Assembly: GCA_023446155.1 (NCBI GenBank)
Contig: JAEXIT010000010.1
Coordinates: 186,001 to 250,000 of the forward strand
Origin: Bacteroidota bacterium
GTDB lineage: Bacteria; Bacteroidota; Bacteroidia; Flavobacteriales; Flavobacteriaceae
DNA: 64,000 bases
Reading direction: 5' to 3'
How positions within the stretch are numbered: the stretch's first letter is position 1; the number at the start of each line of letters is the position of its first letter. Positions 8,455 to 16,922 of this stretch are shown one piece after another. Both the position numbers and the translations under genes were made by a program. The notes under the pieces were generated by a model. It ran no database searches, had not been told where the DNA came from, and was given only the letters and a program-made list of their open reading frames with translations.

Positions 8455-8886
8455 CTATTTATATCCGTAGATTTTTAGCCCATCTTCTGTTATATCATAC
8501 TCGAATTGCCCTAAAGAATTTAGAATTTTTTCAAGTTGATCTAAGGGTTGAACGATTATTTCAGAAGTCAGTTTTTCATTTCTGTTCCAACGTTCTCTTT
8601 CGTGTTTTTCAGGAATTGTAATCCATTCTATTTCTTTGAATGTAAAGGGTCCCAATTCACTCACGTCGCCAAAACCTGTTTCGTTAAATCCGCCAAAATG
8701 GAATGTATACTTTCGGTCTGTCAGTAGGAATTTGATGTATGCCGAATGGATTGTCATTTTTTCATTCTCAATTTCTGAAAATAATTTAAACCATTTTGCA
8801 TTATTCATAAAGGAAGTTCGTTTTAAAATTTCCTTTTCCAACTTCTCTATGTGTGTGGATTGAATACTTTCTTTATTATTTATCAT
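8455..8886 (-). CDS. Uncharacterised small protein (possibly DUF6678-like)
   Basis: 143 residues, cytosolic, acidic. The segment NNAKWFKLFSEIE followed by a strand with FKEIEWITIP recalls DUF6678 proteins, but this is a recollection of pattern only. It is the last gene of a tightly packed trio: its ATG at 8886 lies 11 bp inside the preceding gene, so translation is probably coupled. Confidence 0.6.
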   Translation of the reverse strand: MINNKESIQSTHIEKLEKEILKRTSFMNNAKWFKLFSEIENEKMTIHSAYIKFLLTDRKYTFHFGGFNETGFGDVSELGPFTFKEIEWITIPEKHERERWNRNEKLTSEIIVQPLDQLEKILNSLGQFEYDITEDGLKIYGYK

Positions 8887-9493
8887 AATACTGATACGGT
8901 TCTTTCAGGTTGTATTTTTGTTTCACCTCGGTTACCCAGACGAAATATTCCTCTATAAAGTTGTTAAAGTTACATGGAATACCTCTTGTCCAGTACATAT
9001 CACCGTGTACCAACAACATAGCCCAATGAAAATCTAATTCTTGGGTAAAAACTTCAACGTCTGAAATGGTTCTGGGTACTTTTATCAGGTAGGAATCATT
9101 TAGTTTTTCTGTTGCTAAATTATAGTCTATCTTTCCATACTTTACCATGATATGCTTTACCAATTCGCAAAATGAATAGTGATTAAACAGTACTCCTGAT
9201 TCGTCATCCTCAATTCGAAGTCCGTCTGTTATACTTTCTGTTATCAGTTTGTCCCACACCTTCATGTTAGGACCACACCAACCGGTAACAATGTCAAGTA
9301 TATCGTAGGCTCTATCCCGTAAAGTTTCATCATTTGAAAAGTCGATCGCCAATTGTTCCAGAAGTTTTTTAGCGTTTTCCTGTTCTCCTCCTGAATTTTT
9401 AAAGTCTGATAGAATCGTTTGAATTTCTATATTAAAACAGTCTCCCTCTTCTATCTTTTCGATTAAAATATTTTGCAGTTCCTTGTCTGTCAT
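8876..9493 (-). CDS. Uncharacterised acidic protein
   Basis: 205 residues, no signal peptide or membrane helix. Starts with helical repeats (ILSDFKNSGGEQENAKKLLEQ) and has a Trp/Tyr-rich C-terminus (GDMYWTRGIPCNF, then FVWVTEVKQKYNL). No family recognised. It overlaps the upstream gene by 4 bp (ATGA) and the downstream gene by 11 bp. This middle position in an overlapping trio resembles immunity gene clusters, but no toxin is present. Confidence 0.62.
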   Translation of the reverse strand: MTDKELQNILIEKIEEGDCFNIEIQTILSDFKNSGGEQENAKKLLEQLAIDFSNDETLRDRAYDILDIVTGWCGPNMKVWDKLITESITDGLRIEDDESGVLFNHYSFCELVKHIMVKYGKIDYNLATEKLNDSYLIKVPRTISDVEVFTQELDFHWAMLLVHGDMYWTRGIPCNFNNFIEEYFVWVTEVKQKYNLKEPYQYYDK

Positions 9494-9843
9494 TCTTTTA
9501 TGGTATAGTCTTCAAAATCTACTTCAACTTTTTCATAATTTTCATGGGCTTCCAAAATTGAATTTATCTTTAAAAGACATGCCTGATTGTCTTTGCTCAT
9601 TATAAAAGCAAAATCCCAAATATCTTTTGAGATCGTGATTTTTCCCATTTCAGAAGCGACACTTATTAAAATCTCGTCATTCATCCATAAATCAATAATG
9701 TCTTCGACAACCGGGTTTAGTTCTGAAATTGTATGTATGAAATCAGATAGGAACGTTTCATTTTCAACACCGTCAATAAACTCAATTAACAGTTTTGAAG
9801 AGCCATATTCCGGGCGAAGCTTGTATTTGTACATTCCATTCAC
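9490..9843 (-). CDS. Uncharacterised small acidic protein
   Basis: 117 residues and strongly acidic (for example KVEVDFEDYTIKE at the end). It lacks cysteines in a metal pattern, a signal or membrane segments. First gene of the overlapping trio 9843-8455. An alternative start three codons later (second Met) is possible. Family not recognised; the profile of size, charge and setting fits immunity proteins. Confidence 0.6.
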   Translation of the reverse strand: MNGMYKYKLRPEYGSSKLLIEFIDGVENETFLSDFIHTISELNPVVEDIIDLWMNDEILISVASEMGKITISKDIWDFAFIMSKDNQACLLKINSILEAHENYEKVEVDFEDYTIKE

Positions 9844-9885
9844 TTTAAGCTGATTGTGTTTTTTGAGTGGGTTACTACTATCGCT

Positions 9886-10467
9886 TTAATTATAATATTC
9901 CGATATATGTATAATTGTCCTTTTCTTTTCTTCTAAAATTTGAATACCATTAGCAATTAAATTGTCTTCAGGATCAGCATCTTCAAATTCTAAAAGAATG
10001 GAGGCATCATCATTATCAATTCTTTTAAATTTACCTTCAATAAGTTTTTGGCAATAACTGTCGAATTTAAATTTACAGGCTATATCATTAATTTTACGTA
10101 ACAGATTGCTATCGATTTCTTTATTTGGATAAATAGCTGTTTTAAGTTCCACGGAACTGGCATAATGGTAACAACCACCTTGACATACCATTAAAGTGTC
10201 TCCATTATAGATCACTATGGCCTTGTTATTTTTTGAATCCCAAACATATTTTTTGATGCCAATTTCATTTAACCATTCTTCGGTTACTTTTTTATAATCG
10301 TTATCAAATATACAATCCGAAGTAGTACCTGATTCACTGCCTACTTCTGTTTTTAAAACCGTATCCGATTTGATGTTTTTAATAACATTCTTTTCCGATT
10401 GCTTCTTTTTCTCCGAACAGGAAAGCGTTATAAGTACTATCGCTATATAATAAATTGTTCTTCTCAT
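9886..10467 (-). CDS. Uncharacterised lipoprotein
   Basis: 193 residues from the ATG at 10467, selected because it creates the lipoprotein signal MRRTIYYIAIVLITLSCSEKKK. The mature part has a Cys-rich segment (MVCQGGCYHYASSVEL) and ends in an acidic region. No family recognised. It sits 32 bp after the end of the preceding gene and may be co-transcribed with it. Confidence 0.62.
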   Translation of the reverse strand: MRRTIYYIAIVLITLSCSEKKKQSEKNVIKNIKSDTVLKTEVGSESGTTSDCIFDNDYKKVTEEWLNEIGIKKYVWDSKNNKAIVIYNGDTLMVCQGGCYHYASSVELKTAIYPNKEIDSNLLRKINDIACKFKFDSYCQKLIEGKFKRIDNDDASILLEFEDADPEDNLIANGIQILEEKKRTIIHISEYYN

Positions 10468-10499
10468 AAAATTACAATTACTGATCATGTGAAATTAGA

Positions 10500-11162
10500 T
10501 TAGTAATTTTCCATCTCCCATTCAAAGTCAATTGCTTTGAAATCGTGATCCCTATATTGGTATTGACTCACTAAAGTATTCTTATCGATATCACGTTTCG
10601 TAGGATCCAAAATTAACCAAAGCGTTTCGTCTATTTCATTTAAGTTGTCTGTAATAAGTGTTTTTAATTTGTTTTGCAGATAAAAACTATAATACAGCCC
10701 AGCAGAAAAACCTTCTGTCATTCCTCCGTTTGGATACGTCAGTTTATAAATTTCTTGTCTAAAACGAAACAAATTATTATACAGCCAACTTATATTTACC
10801 GGTCTTTCATTAATATGTGCTGTCATGTTCGGATACAGTGAAATTATAGTCGCTCTGACTTTTTCAGATAGCACTGCATTTTCATTATCTTCTCGGTCAT
10901 AAAGAAATTCGCCTTGGACTAAATAATCCAGATTGGTCAACTTTTTTAGCTGTTTTGCTCTGTCCAGACTTTGCTCATCCCCTGCAATAGAATATTTTAT
11001 TTGAACTAGGAGATTTACATTCTTTTTCGCAAGTCCGAATGCGTCAAGTAATGACTCTATTTGCTCTAGTCTGAGATTTGCCGGTTTACTATTTTTATTA
11101 TGAGGAAGTGTCCACAAATATTGATAGTCTAAAATTTTATATAATAAGTCTTTTGCTGTCAT
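10500..11162 (-). CDS. Uncharacterised helical protein
   Basis: 220 residues, cytosolic and mostly helical. The middle contains HINERPVNISWLYNNLFRFRQEI and the C-terminus ends in a Trp/Glu-rich segment (FEWEMENY). No recognised family. The upstream 100 bp are non-coding, so it may begin a transcription unit that includes the lipoprotein gene at 10467. Confidence 0.6.
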   Translation of the reverse strand: MTAKDLLYKILDYQYLWTLPHNKNSKPANLRLEQIESLLDAFGLAKKNVNLLVQIKYSIAGDEQSLDRAKQLKKLTNLDYLVQGEFLYDREDNENAVLSEKVRATIISLYPNMTAHINERPVNISWLYNNLFRFRQEIYKLTYPNGGMTEGFSAGLYYSFYLQNKLKTLITDNLNEIDETLWLILDPTKRDIDKNTLVSQYQYRDHDFKAIDFEWEMENY

Positions 11163-11266
11163 CTTGTAATGGTATATAACGCTGCTCTTCGCAACATCGG
11201 GAATTTCGTAAAAAGGAATTGAAGAATTGGGATAAATGGAGTATTTTTCAAAAACAAAACCAGTCG

Positions 11267-11818
11267 TTAGTTACAATAGTTGCTATTATTGGGGAATTCT
11301 TTTTCATTCCATTTTTCAAACACTGTATTTCCGGCGGAATCGTCACTTGTATAGGAACTCCATTTAAAACTACACTTTGAACATTCGTAAATTATGTAAT
11401 TGTAATAGCCATCACAGCCAAAGCCAACTTTAATCAAATGCGCTATAGTAGGGATTTGGTTGTATTTGCATTTGATTTCACAATCGTAAACCGCCTCTTT
11501 ACAATTGTCTTTCGCCAAATGAAATTCTATTTCTTCTGCAATTTTTGTGAGTTGCCCGGTCAGTAAACGCGGATTGACTACAATGTAGAATTTCCCCATA
11601 AACGGTAATTCCGAAATCTCATTTTTGTATGATTTTAGTAGCGTATACAATTCATTAAAACTGAAATTTTTATTTTCAGCTTCAATGCGAACTAACTCTT
11701 TAAAGTCATCTAAAATCTGATGGTATACTTCCGATTGCTTTAATCCATTGTCAATTTTATTAAAACTAACCCAGTCTTTTTGAATTAAGCTAACCAAAAA
11801 CGCTTTTATTCTATTCAT
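11267..11818 (-). CDS. Uncharacterised protein with C-terminal cysteine cluster
   Basis: 183 residues. The helical N-terminal part (NRIKAFLVSLIQKDWVSFN) is followed by a C-terminal region with CEIKCK and CSKCSFKW, four cysteines that may bind zinc. The family is not recognised. A 9-bp inverted repeat starts 2 bp upstream of the ATG (11821-11860). Confidence 0.6.
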   Translation of the reverse strand: MNRIKAFLVSLIQKDWVSFNKIDNGLKQSEVYHQILDDFKELVRIEAENKNFSFNELYTLLKSYKNEISELPFMGKFYIVVNPRLLTGQLTKIAEEIEFHLAKDNCKEAVYDCEIKCKYNQIPTIAHLIKVGFGCDGYYNYIIYECSKCSFKWSSYTSDDSAGNTVFEKWNEKEFPNNSNYCN

Positions 11819-11820
11819 AA

Positions 11821-11860
11821 GTTATCAAAATAGTAGCATACTGTCCAATGGTTTGATAAC
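11821..11860. repeat. Inverted repeat in front of the 11818 gene
   Basis: GTTATCAAA (11821-11829) and TTTGATAAC (11852-11860) form a perfect 9-bp inverted repeat with a 22-base loop in the 61-bp gap between two genes. It could be an operator or an RNA hairpin covering the leader of the downstream gene. Confidence 0.4.
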
Positions 11861-11879
11861 AATTGGAACTTGGTAGAGT

Positions 11880-12632
11880 TTATAAATTCAATTTATCACA
11901 TTGTGTAATTTCCTCCCATCTTTTCAAGATCAAATCCGTATAAATTTCTTTTTCTAAACCATAAGAACCTAACGCAAAACCATCATTCCACTCTACCAAA
12001 GCAGTTTCTCCGTTTTTCAGAATTCCAAAATCAATTCCATAACCACTTGTTCTTTCATTTGAATTTTCAAACTCTTTAATAGCTGTCTCTACTGTATCCA
12101 TATTCAATTGTATAGCTTCATCTCCGCTGTAATTTTTTATCCCTACTATTTCAGATTCATTAACAAAAACTCGAAATTCGGAAAGCCATTCTACGACAGA
12201 TGAACAGAATAATTCCGTCTCTTTTGGAAGCGATTGTAAATTGAGAAGATCATAATTCGATTGGATCACAAAACCGGTGAAAAGTTTGGCTTTAGATTTC
12301 GGTTTCACGAAAACATTAATTAAATCATCGTTACCATTCATTATTAATTTTCTTACAGTCGTTTCCCAAATATTTCTCTTTAGATATTTTCTTAGGCTTT
12401 CAGGATATGATGATGGTAACTCGGTGCTTCGTTTTTTGAAAATATGTGACATACTGATGTGATCGCCGACTACAAACGTTTCTCTATTAATCTGTAACTG
12501 ATCCCTTAGGAGGCGTTTGATCGTGAAAAATTCACAGTCAACCCCTCTTGATTCCAAAACCTTTTTTACCCCTTCAAATTCAGGTTCCGTTTTACTATTC
12601 CCATATTCTTGAATATAAGCTTTTTTAATCAT
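11880..12632 (-). CDS. ATP-grasp protein of the R2K type (DUF4343-like)
   Basis: 250 residues. The N-terminal half is a short pre-ATP-grasp domain. The ATP-grasp core is visible as DLINVFVKPKSKAKLFTGFV (lysine strand), then ELFCSSVVEWLSEFRVFV with the E-W-R pattern, then YGIDFGILKNGETALVEWND with the acidic metal-binding end. This matches the R2K/DUF4343 clade, whose members are stand-alone ligases often found in conflict or peptide-modification contexts; substrates are mostly unknown. It lies at the tRNA-Val end of the accessory block and has no obvious substrate peptide next to it. Confidence 0.72.
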   Translation of the reverse strand: MIKKAYIQEYGNSKTEPEFEGVKKVLESRGVDCEFFTIKRLLRDQLQINRETFVVGDHISMSHIFKKRSTELPSSYPESLRKYLKRNIWETTVRKLIMNGNDDLINVFVKPKSKAKLFTGFVIQSNYDLLNLQSLPKETELFCSSVVEWLSEFRVFVNESEIVGIKNYSGDEAIQLNMDTVETAIKEFENSNERTSGYGIDFGILKNGETALVEWNDGFALGSYGLEKEIYTDLILKRWEEITQCDKLNL

Positions 12633-12841
12633 TTTTAAAAGATAAAATTTAGGATAAATTTATTATTAATTTTCATTATTAATAGAATACTTTTAAAATC
12701 TGTTTCAATTTTTATTTACTGAAAAACAAAATATAAAAAGTCAAATAATATAGATTTTTCCGAGCTATATTAATTGTTGTCTCCTTCCATTGGAATACTT
12801 TTTTTTGTATCTATATTTCAGGACGGGACAAAATATAAAAC

Positions 12842-12872
12842 AAAAAAACTCCAACATTTCTGTTGGAGTTTT
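12842..12872 (-). terminator. Terminator of the tRNA-Val transcript
   Basis: A 12-bp stem (AAAACTCCAACA/TGTTGGAGTTTT) with a TTTC loop, followed on the minus strand by a T run; it lies directly 3' of the tRNA. Confidence 0.85.
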
Positions 12873-12880
12873 AAAATTTG

Positions 12881-12955
12881 TGGGCGATGAGGGGTTCGAA
12901 CCCCCGACCCCCTCGGTGTAAACGAGGTGCTCTGAACCAGCTGAGCTAATCGCCC
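12881..12955 (-). tRNA. tRNA-Val (anticodon TAC)
   Basis: Cloverleaf on the minus strand: acceptor GGGCGAT/ATCGCCC, discriminator A, D-stem GCTC, anticodon loop TTTACAC with TAC, and T-loop TTCGAAC. No CCA is encoded, as is common in this group. It marks the junction between the accessory block to the left and conserved genes to the right. Confidence 0.95.
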
Positions 12956-13041
12956 TTATGTCTCAACCAACATACTTGTTGTTGATTGCGGGTGCAAATA
13001 TAGACAAGTTATTTGACTTTACAAGTGTTTTAAAAAAATAA

Positions 13042-13416
13042 TTACTCTTTTTTTACATCTTTTACAATCACCCTGTCGCTATAATTGATCACCTCTACTA
13101 TAATGTCCTCATTGTTAGCATTTCTACCTTCAACAATATATAACTTTCCTTTATCCATAGGAATATTACTTTTTGAAAAATCGACGTCTCCAAATTGTAA
13201 TGTCTTTTTAATATCCTCTAATGACACCCATTTTTCGGCAAACTTTGCCGTGGTTGCATCCGAATACGTAATTGGCTTACTTCTCAGATCTTTTAAAACC
13301 CGACAGTTTGGCAAATAGCAAAACTCCGTTTTTTTCTCTTTAAAGAAAAATGCCAAAAACATCGATCCCAATAATAAACCAAATAAATAATACGCAAAAC
13401 GAAATTTGAATTTCAT
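13042..13416 (-). CDS. Small single-pass membrane protein (possibly DUF4258-type), conserved in flavobacteria
   Basis: 124 residues with one N-terminal membrane segment (about 8-25, YYLFGLLLGSMFLAFFF), then CYLPNCRVLKDLRSKPI and a strand-rich tail. I recall this protein type beside alanine dehydrogenase in flavobacterial genomes and annotated as DUF4258, but that assignment is tentative. Function unknown. Confidence 0.72.
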   Translation of the reverse strand: MKFKFRFAYYLFGLLLGSMFLAFFFKEKKTEFCYLPNCRVLKDLRSKPITYSDATTAKFAEKWVSLEDIKKTLQFGDVDFSKSNIPMDKGKLYIVEGRNANNEDIIVEVINYSDRVIVKDVKKE

Positions 13417-13474
13417 AATCTTTTAATTTGCTGCAAAAGTACTATTTGTTTAGCGCTATGCCAAACAACAATTG

Positions 13475-14668
13475 CTAAAAAACAATCAGGTTGATATCGC
13501 GGTACGGAATCGAAAACCAATCGGATATGGAACGGTTGGTCAGAATACCGTGATAAAAGTAAATACCGTTCTTTAGCGAGCGATTGCAACGGATCGCACT
13601 TTCCACACCGCCATCTTCGGCAATTTGCAACAGAAAGGGTGTGATAATGTTACTAATCGACATCGAAGCCGTTTTGGAGTAGCGCGATGGTATATTCGGT
13701 ACACAATAATGCACCACATTATGCTTGATAAAAGTCGGCTTTTCGTGTGTCGTGATTTCCGACGTTTCAAAACAACCACCGGTATCAATACTCACATCGA
13801 TAATAATGGCGCCGCGTTTCATATTTTCGACCATGGTTTCCGATACGATAATCGGAGCGCGGTTCTTCCCTTTCATACATCCGATGGCTACATCGCAACG
13901 CATTAAGGATTTTAAGAGTGATTTTTCTTGTATGGTAGACGTAAAAATACGTTGGTTTAAGGTATTCTGTAGTCGGCGTAGTTTGGTAATGGAATTGTCA
14001 AACACTTTTACGCTCGCTCCTAATCCGATGGCGGTTCGTGCGGCATATTCGGCTACGGTTCCTGCGCCAAGGATTACAACTTCTGTGGGACGTACACCGG
14101 TGATGTTTCCGAGTAAAAGTCCTTTTCCGAATGATTGGTTGATCATCAATTCTGCTGCGATCAGTACCGATGCGGTACCAGCAATTTCACTCAGCGATTT
14201 TACCGCCGGATACGAGCCGTCTTCATCCCGGATAAATTCAAATGCCAGTGCGGTGACTCTTTTTTCGGCCAATGCCTCAAAATAAGCTTTGCGCTGTGTT
14301 TTAAGCTGTATCGCCGAAATCACCAGTGTTTGCGGATTCATCAGGTGGATTTCGTCTATTGTAGGTGGTTCTACTTTTAAAATCATCGGGCAACTAAAAA
14401 CCTTTTTGCGGTCTTTGGTAATTTCCGCCCCTGCTTCACTATATTCCCGATCCGTAAAACTGGAGCTCTCTCCCGCTCCGGCTTCAATCAATACCCGATG
14501 TCCGTGGAAGACCAGCGAATTAACCGCATCTGGTGTCAGACATATTCTTCGTTCCTGGTAAGAAATCTCTTTGGGTATCCCGATAAAAAGCTCACCTTTT
14601 TGTTTGGCGATTTCTAACTTTTCTTCTTGTGGAAGTAATTGTTGTCTGGTAAATGGGGTCAATGACAT
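13475..14668 (-). CDS. ald: Alanine dehydrogenase
   Basis: 397 residues from the ATG at 14668 (SLTPFTRQQLLPQEEKLEIA), the usual start in flavobacterial homologues; the ORF opens 4 codons earlier. The N-terminal domain has IGIPKEISYQERRICLTPD, with the substrate-binding Arg/Lys region, and the Rossmann domain has VVILGAGTVAEYAAR. The enzyme interconverts L-alanine and pyruvate plus ammonia with NAD. It is a little longer than typical ~370-residue Ald because of N- and C-terminal extensions. It lies 70 bp downstream of tsaE. Confidence 0.92.
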   Translation of the reverse strand: MSLTPFTRQQLLPQEEKLEIAKQKGELFIGIPKEISYQERRICLTPDAVNSLVFHGHRVLIEAGAGESSSFTDREYSEAGAEITKDRKKVFSCPMILKVEPPTIDEIHLMNPQTLVISAIQLKTQRKAYFEALAEKRVTALAFEFIRDEDGSYPAVKSLSEIAGTASVLIAAELMINQSFGKGLLLGNITGVRPTEVVILGAGTVAEYAARTAIGLGASVKVFDNSITKLRRLQNTLNQRIFTSTIQEKSLLKSLMRCDVAIGCMKGKNRAPIIVSETMVENMKRGAIIIDVSIDTGGCFETSEITTHEKPTFIKHNVVHYCVPNIPSRYSKTASMSISNIITPFLLQIAEDGGVESAIRCNRSLKNGIYFYHGILTNRSISDWFSIPYRDINLIVF

Positions 14669-14742
14669 GATTTTACGCAATAATTTGCACTAATGTACAA
14701 CTTTTTTTGTGATAAATGACTTATTAATGACTGGCTTACAGG

Positions 14743-15165
14743 CTAATTTCGCAGTTCCAGTAACCGCTTGCCACCCGGTAGTAATTTGAGATGGATGGCC
14801 GCATGATCAATCGGAATCAGATTGGGGGTTTTTTCCGGCCATTCAATAAAACACCAGTCACCCGAATAGAAATATTCGTCAATCCCCATATCGTAGGCTT
14901 CTTCCTCCGTATTCAACCGATACAGATCAAAATGATAAATGCGTTCCCCGTCGCGGCCTTCGTATTCATTAACCAGTGAAAAAGTCGGACTACTGGCCAT
15001 GTCCCGAACGCCTAATTCACCAACCAATGCTTTGATCAGCGTTGTTTTTCCCACACCCATTTCGGCATGAAACGTAACTACTTTTTTTAGGTTTTGCGAC
15101 AAAATTTGCCGGGCTACTTCCTGGATCTCCTCCAGCGCGAAAGTTCTTTGCATAGTGCTCTCCAT
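14743..15165 (-). CDS. tsaE: tRNA threonylcarbamoyladenosine biosynthesis ATPase TsaE
   Basis: 140 residues. Walker A is EMGVGKTTL (near residue 39), followed by the family signature SSPTFSLVNEYEG, HFDLYRL and CFIEWPEK. TsaE is the ATPase partner of TsaB and TsaD in t6A37 modification of tRNAs. The start at 15165 is preferred because a TATATTTG -7 box occupies 15172-15179, so a TTG at 15174 lies within the promoter; ATG 15153 is an alternative. Confidence 0.93.
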   Translation of the reverse strand: MESTMQRTFALEEIQEVARQILSQNLKKVVTFHAEMGVGKTTLIKALVGELGVRDMASSPTFSLVNEYEGRDGERIYHFDLYRLNTEEEAYDMGIDEYFYSGDWCFIEWPEKTPNLIPIDHAAIHLKLLPGGKRLLELRN

Positions 15166-15171
15166 ATTGAA

Positions 15172-15179
15172 CAAATATA
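15172..15179 (-). promoter_or_regulatory. -7 promoter box of tsaE
   Basis: TATATTTG on the minus strand, an exact TAnnTTTG match, ends 6 bases before the ATG at 15165, implying a leaderless or very short leader. No good TTG -33 element is seen. Confidence 0.45.
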
Positions 15180-15228
15180 ATTATTTTATCCAAACGATAT
15201 TACATAATTTCTTACATTAAATCAGGTC

Positions 15229-15254
15229 AAAAAAAGGGCTTTTCAGGCCCTTTT
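15229..15254 (-). terminator. Terminator of porX
   Basis: Stem AAAAGGGC/GCCCTTTT with a 7-base loop, followed on the minus strand by a T run, just after the porX stop. Confidence 0.8.
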
Positions 15255-15259
15255 CTTTT

Positions 15260-16813
15260 TTATTTCGGATTAAAGATTAATAACGGAATGATCATTTCTT
15301 CCAGTGAGATACCGCCGTGTTGGTAGGTGTTCCGGTAGTAACTCACATAATGGTTGTAGTTGTTTACATACGCCAGAAACAGGTCGTTTTTAGCAAAAAT
15401 ATAAGAACTACTCATATTGATTGCCGGTAAACCGATTTTCTTCGGATCTTTTACCGCATATACGTCTTTGTCCTCATACGTCAGACTTCGACCGGTTTTA
15501 TAACGCAGGTTCAAACTTGTATTTTTATCTCCAATTACTTTCGACGGGTTTTTACAATTGATGGTTCCGTGGTCGGTGGTTAAAATCAATTTAAACCCAA
15601 GTTGTTGCGCCTGTTGAATAATCTCCAATAAAGGCGAATTGCGGAACCAACTCAAGGTTAATGAACGATAGGCTTTATCATTCGAAGCCAGTTCTTTTAC
15701 AACATCCATTTCGGTTTTGGCATGGGATAACATATCGACAAAATTGTAGACAATTGTAGTCAGATCATTGCTCTTTAAGGTTTTGAAGTTATCAACCAGT
15801 TTTTTACCGTCTTTAAAATTTGTAATTTTATAGTACTCCTGTTTGATATCAATACGCAGTCGTTTTAACTGTTCTGCTAAAAATTCGCCTTCAAACAGGT
15901 TTTTTCCGCCTTCATCTACGTCATTTTTCCAGTATTGTGGGTACATTTTTTCCATTTCCAGTGGCAATAACCCGGAAAATATCGCATTACGGGCATATTG
16001 GGTCGCCGTTGGTAGAATCGAATAATAACTAACCTCTTTTTCCAGTTTATAATGATTGTTTACAACGCTTTCAAAAGCTTTCCATTGATCATAGCGCAGG
16101 TTATCAATCACTACAAACAATATAGGGGCTTCTTTTTTGCGGATTTCCGGCACTACCAATTCCTTAAATAACTGATGCGACATAATAGGCGCTTCGGCTT
16201 TCGGATCAAACCAGCTTTGGTAGTTCTTTTCGATAAATTTTCCAAATTGGGAATTCGCTTCCAATTTCTGACTTTCAAGGATTTCGACCATACTCTGATC
16301 TTCAATATTCTCAAGTTCCATTTCCCAGAATATCAACCGCTTGTACAAATCAATCCAGTCTTCAAACGAATTGACCATCGCCATATCCATTGCTATTTTT
16401 CGGAATTCTTTCTGATAATCCAGGGTTGTTTTTTCGGAAACCAAACGGGAATGATCCAAATTCTTTTTCAGACTTAATAAAATCTGATTCGGATTTACCG
16501 GTTTAATCAGGTAATCGGCTATCTTAGAACCAATAGCCTCTTCCATGATATATTCTTCTTCACTCTTGGTAATCATAATCACCGGTACCGCCGATTTTTT
16601 CTCTTTAATCTCAGCCAGCGTTTCCAATCCGCTTAAACCAGGCATGTTTTCATCCAGAAAAACGATATCAAAATTTTCCTCGTCGAATATATCGATCGCA
16701 TCCTGACCGTTATTACAGGTTGTAACGCTGTATCCTTTTTTTTCCAGAAATAATATGTGCGGCTTTAACAAATCAATCTCGTCATCCACCCAAAGTATTT
16801 TAATCGTGCTCAT
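15260..16813 (-). CDS. porX: PorX: response regulator with PglZ (alkaline phosphatase-like) domain, T9SS regulator
   Basis: 517 residues. The receiver domain (1-120) has the acidic pair near DDE (10-12), phospho-acceptor Asp54 in FLDENMPG and the conserved Lys in YLIKPV. After a helical linker comes a PglZ phosphatase-like domain (about 200-517) with FVVIDNLRYDQWKAFE, TTDHGTINCKNPSKV and the C-terminal HGGISLEEMIIPL. This is the architecture of PorX, which with the kinase PorY and the sigma factor SigP controls type IX secretion genes, and whose PglZ domain cleaves oligonucleotides. Followed by a terminator, so tsaE has its own promoter. Confidence 0.95.
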   Translation of the reverse strand: MSTIKILWVDDEIDLLKPHILFLEKKGYSVTTCNNGQDAIDIFDEENFDIVFLDENMPGLSGLETLAEIKEKKSAVPVIMITKSEEEYIMEEAIGSKIADYLIKPVNPNQILLSLKKNLDHSRLVSEKTTLDYQKEFRKIAMDMAMVNSFEDWIDLYKRLIFWEMELENIEDQSMVEILESQKLEANSQFGKFIEKNYQSWFDPKAEAPIMSHQLFKELVVPEIRKKEAPILFVVIDNLRYDQWKAFESVVNNHYKLEKEVSYYSILPTATQYARNAIFSGLLPLEMEKMYPQYWKNDVDEGGKNLFEGEFLAEQLKRLRIDIKQEYYKITNFKDGKKLVDNFKTLKSNDLTTIVYNFVDMLSHAKTEMDVVKELASNDKAYRSLTLSWFRNSPLLEIIQQAQQLGFKLILTTDHGTINCKNPSKVIGDKNTSLNLRYKTGRSLTYEDKDVYAVKDPKKIGLPAINMSSSYIFAKNDLFLAYVNNYNHYVSYYRNTYQHGGISLEEMIIPLLIFNPK

Positions 16814-16922
16814 ATGTGCTTGGTTTAGTAATTCTATTGCAATTTATTGTTTTAAGAACTCAACGAGGTTAAATTTATTATAAAACTAATCCCGGTTTTT
16901 TGTTATTTTCCATCACCTTTCC

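Noticed and set aside
6951..12632. Integron cassette array with attC sites
   Set aside because: Gap sequences differ from each other and the palindrome ends do not follow the RYYYAAC/GTTRRRY order; no integrase is present.
12881..12955. Attachment-site duplication of the tRNA-Val 3' end
   Set aside because: No second copy of the tRNA end was found in the left 12.9 kb, so integration at this tRNA remains only a possibility.
13625..14561. Several open frames opposite the ald gene
   Set aside because: They are antisense shadows of a clear enzyme gene with all its motifs on the minus strand.
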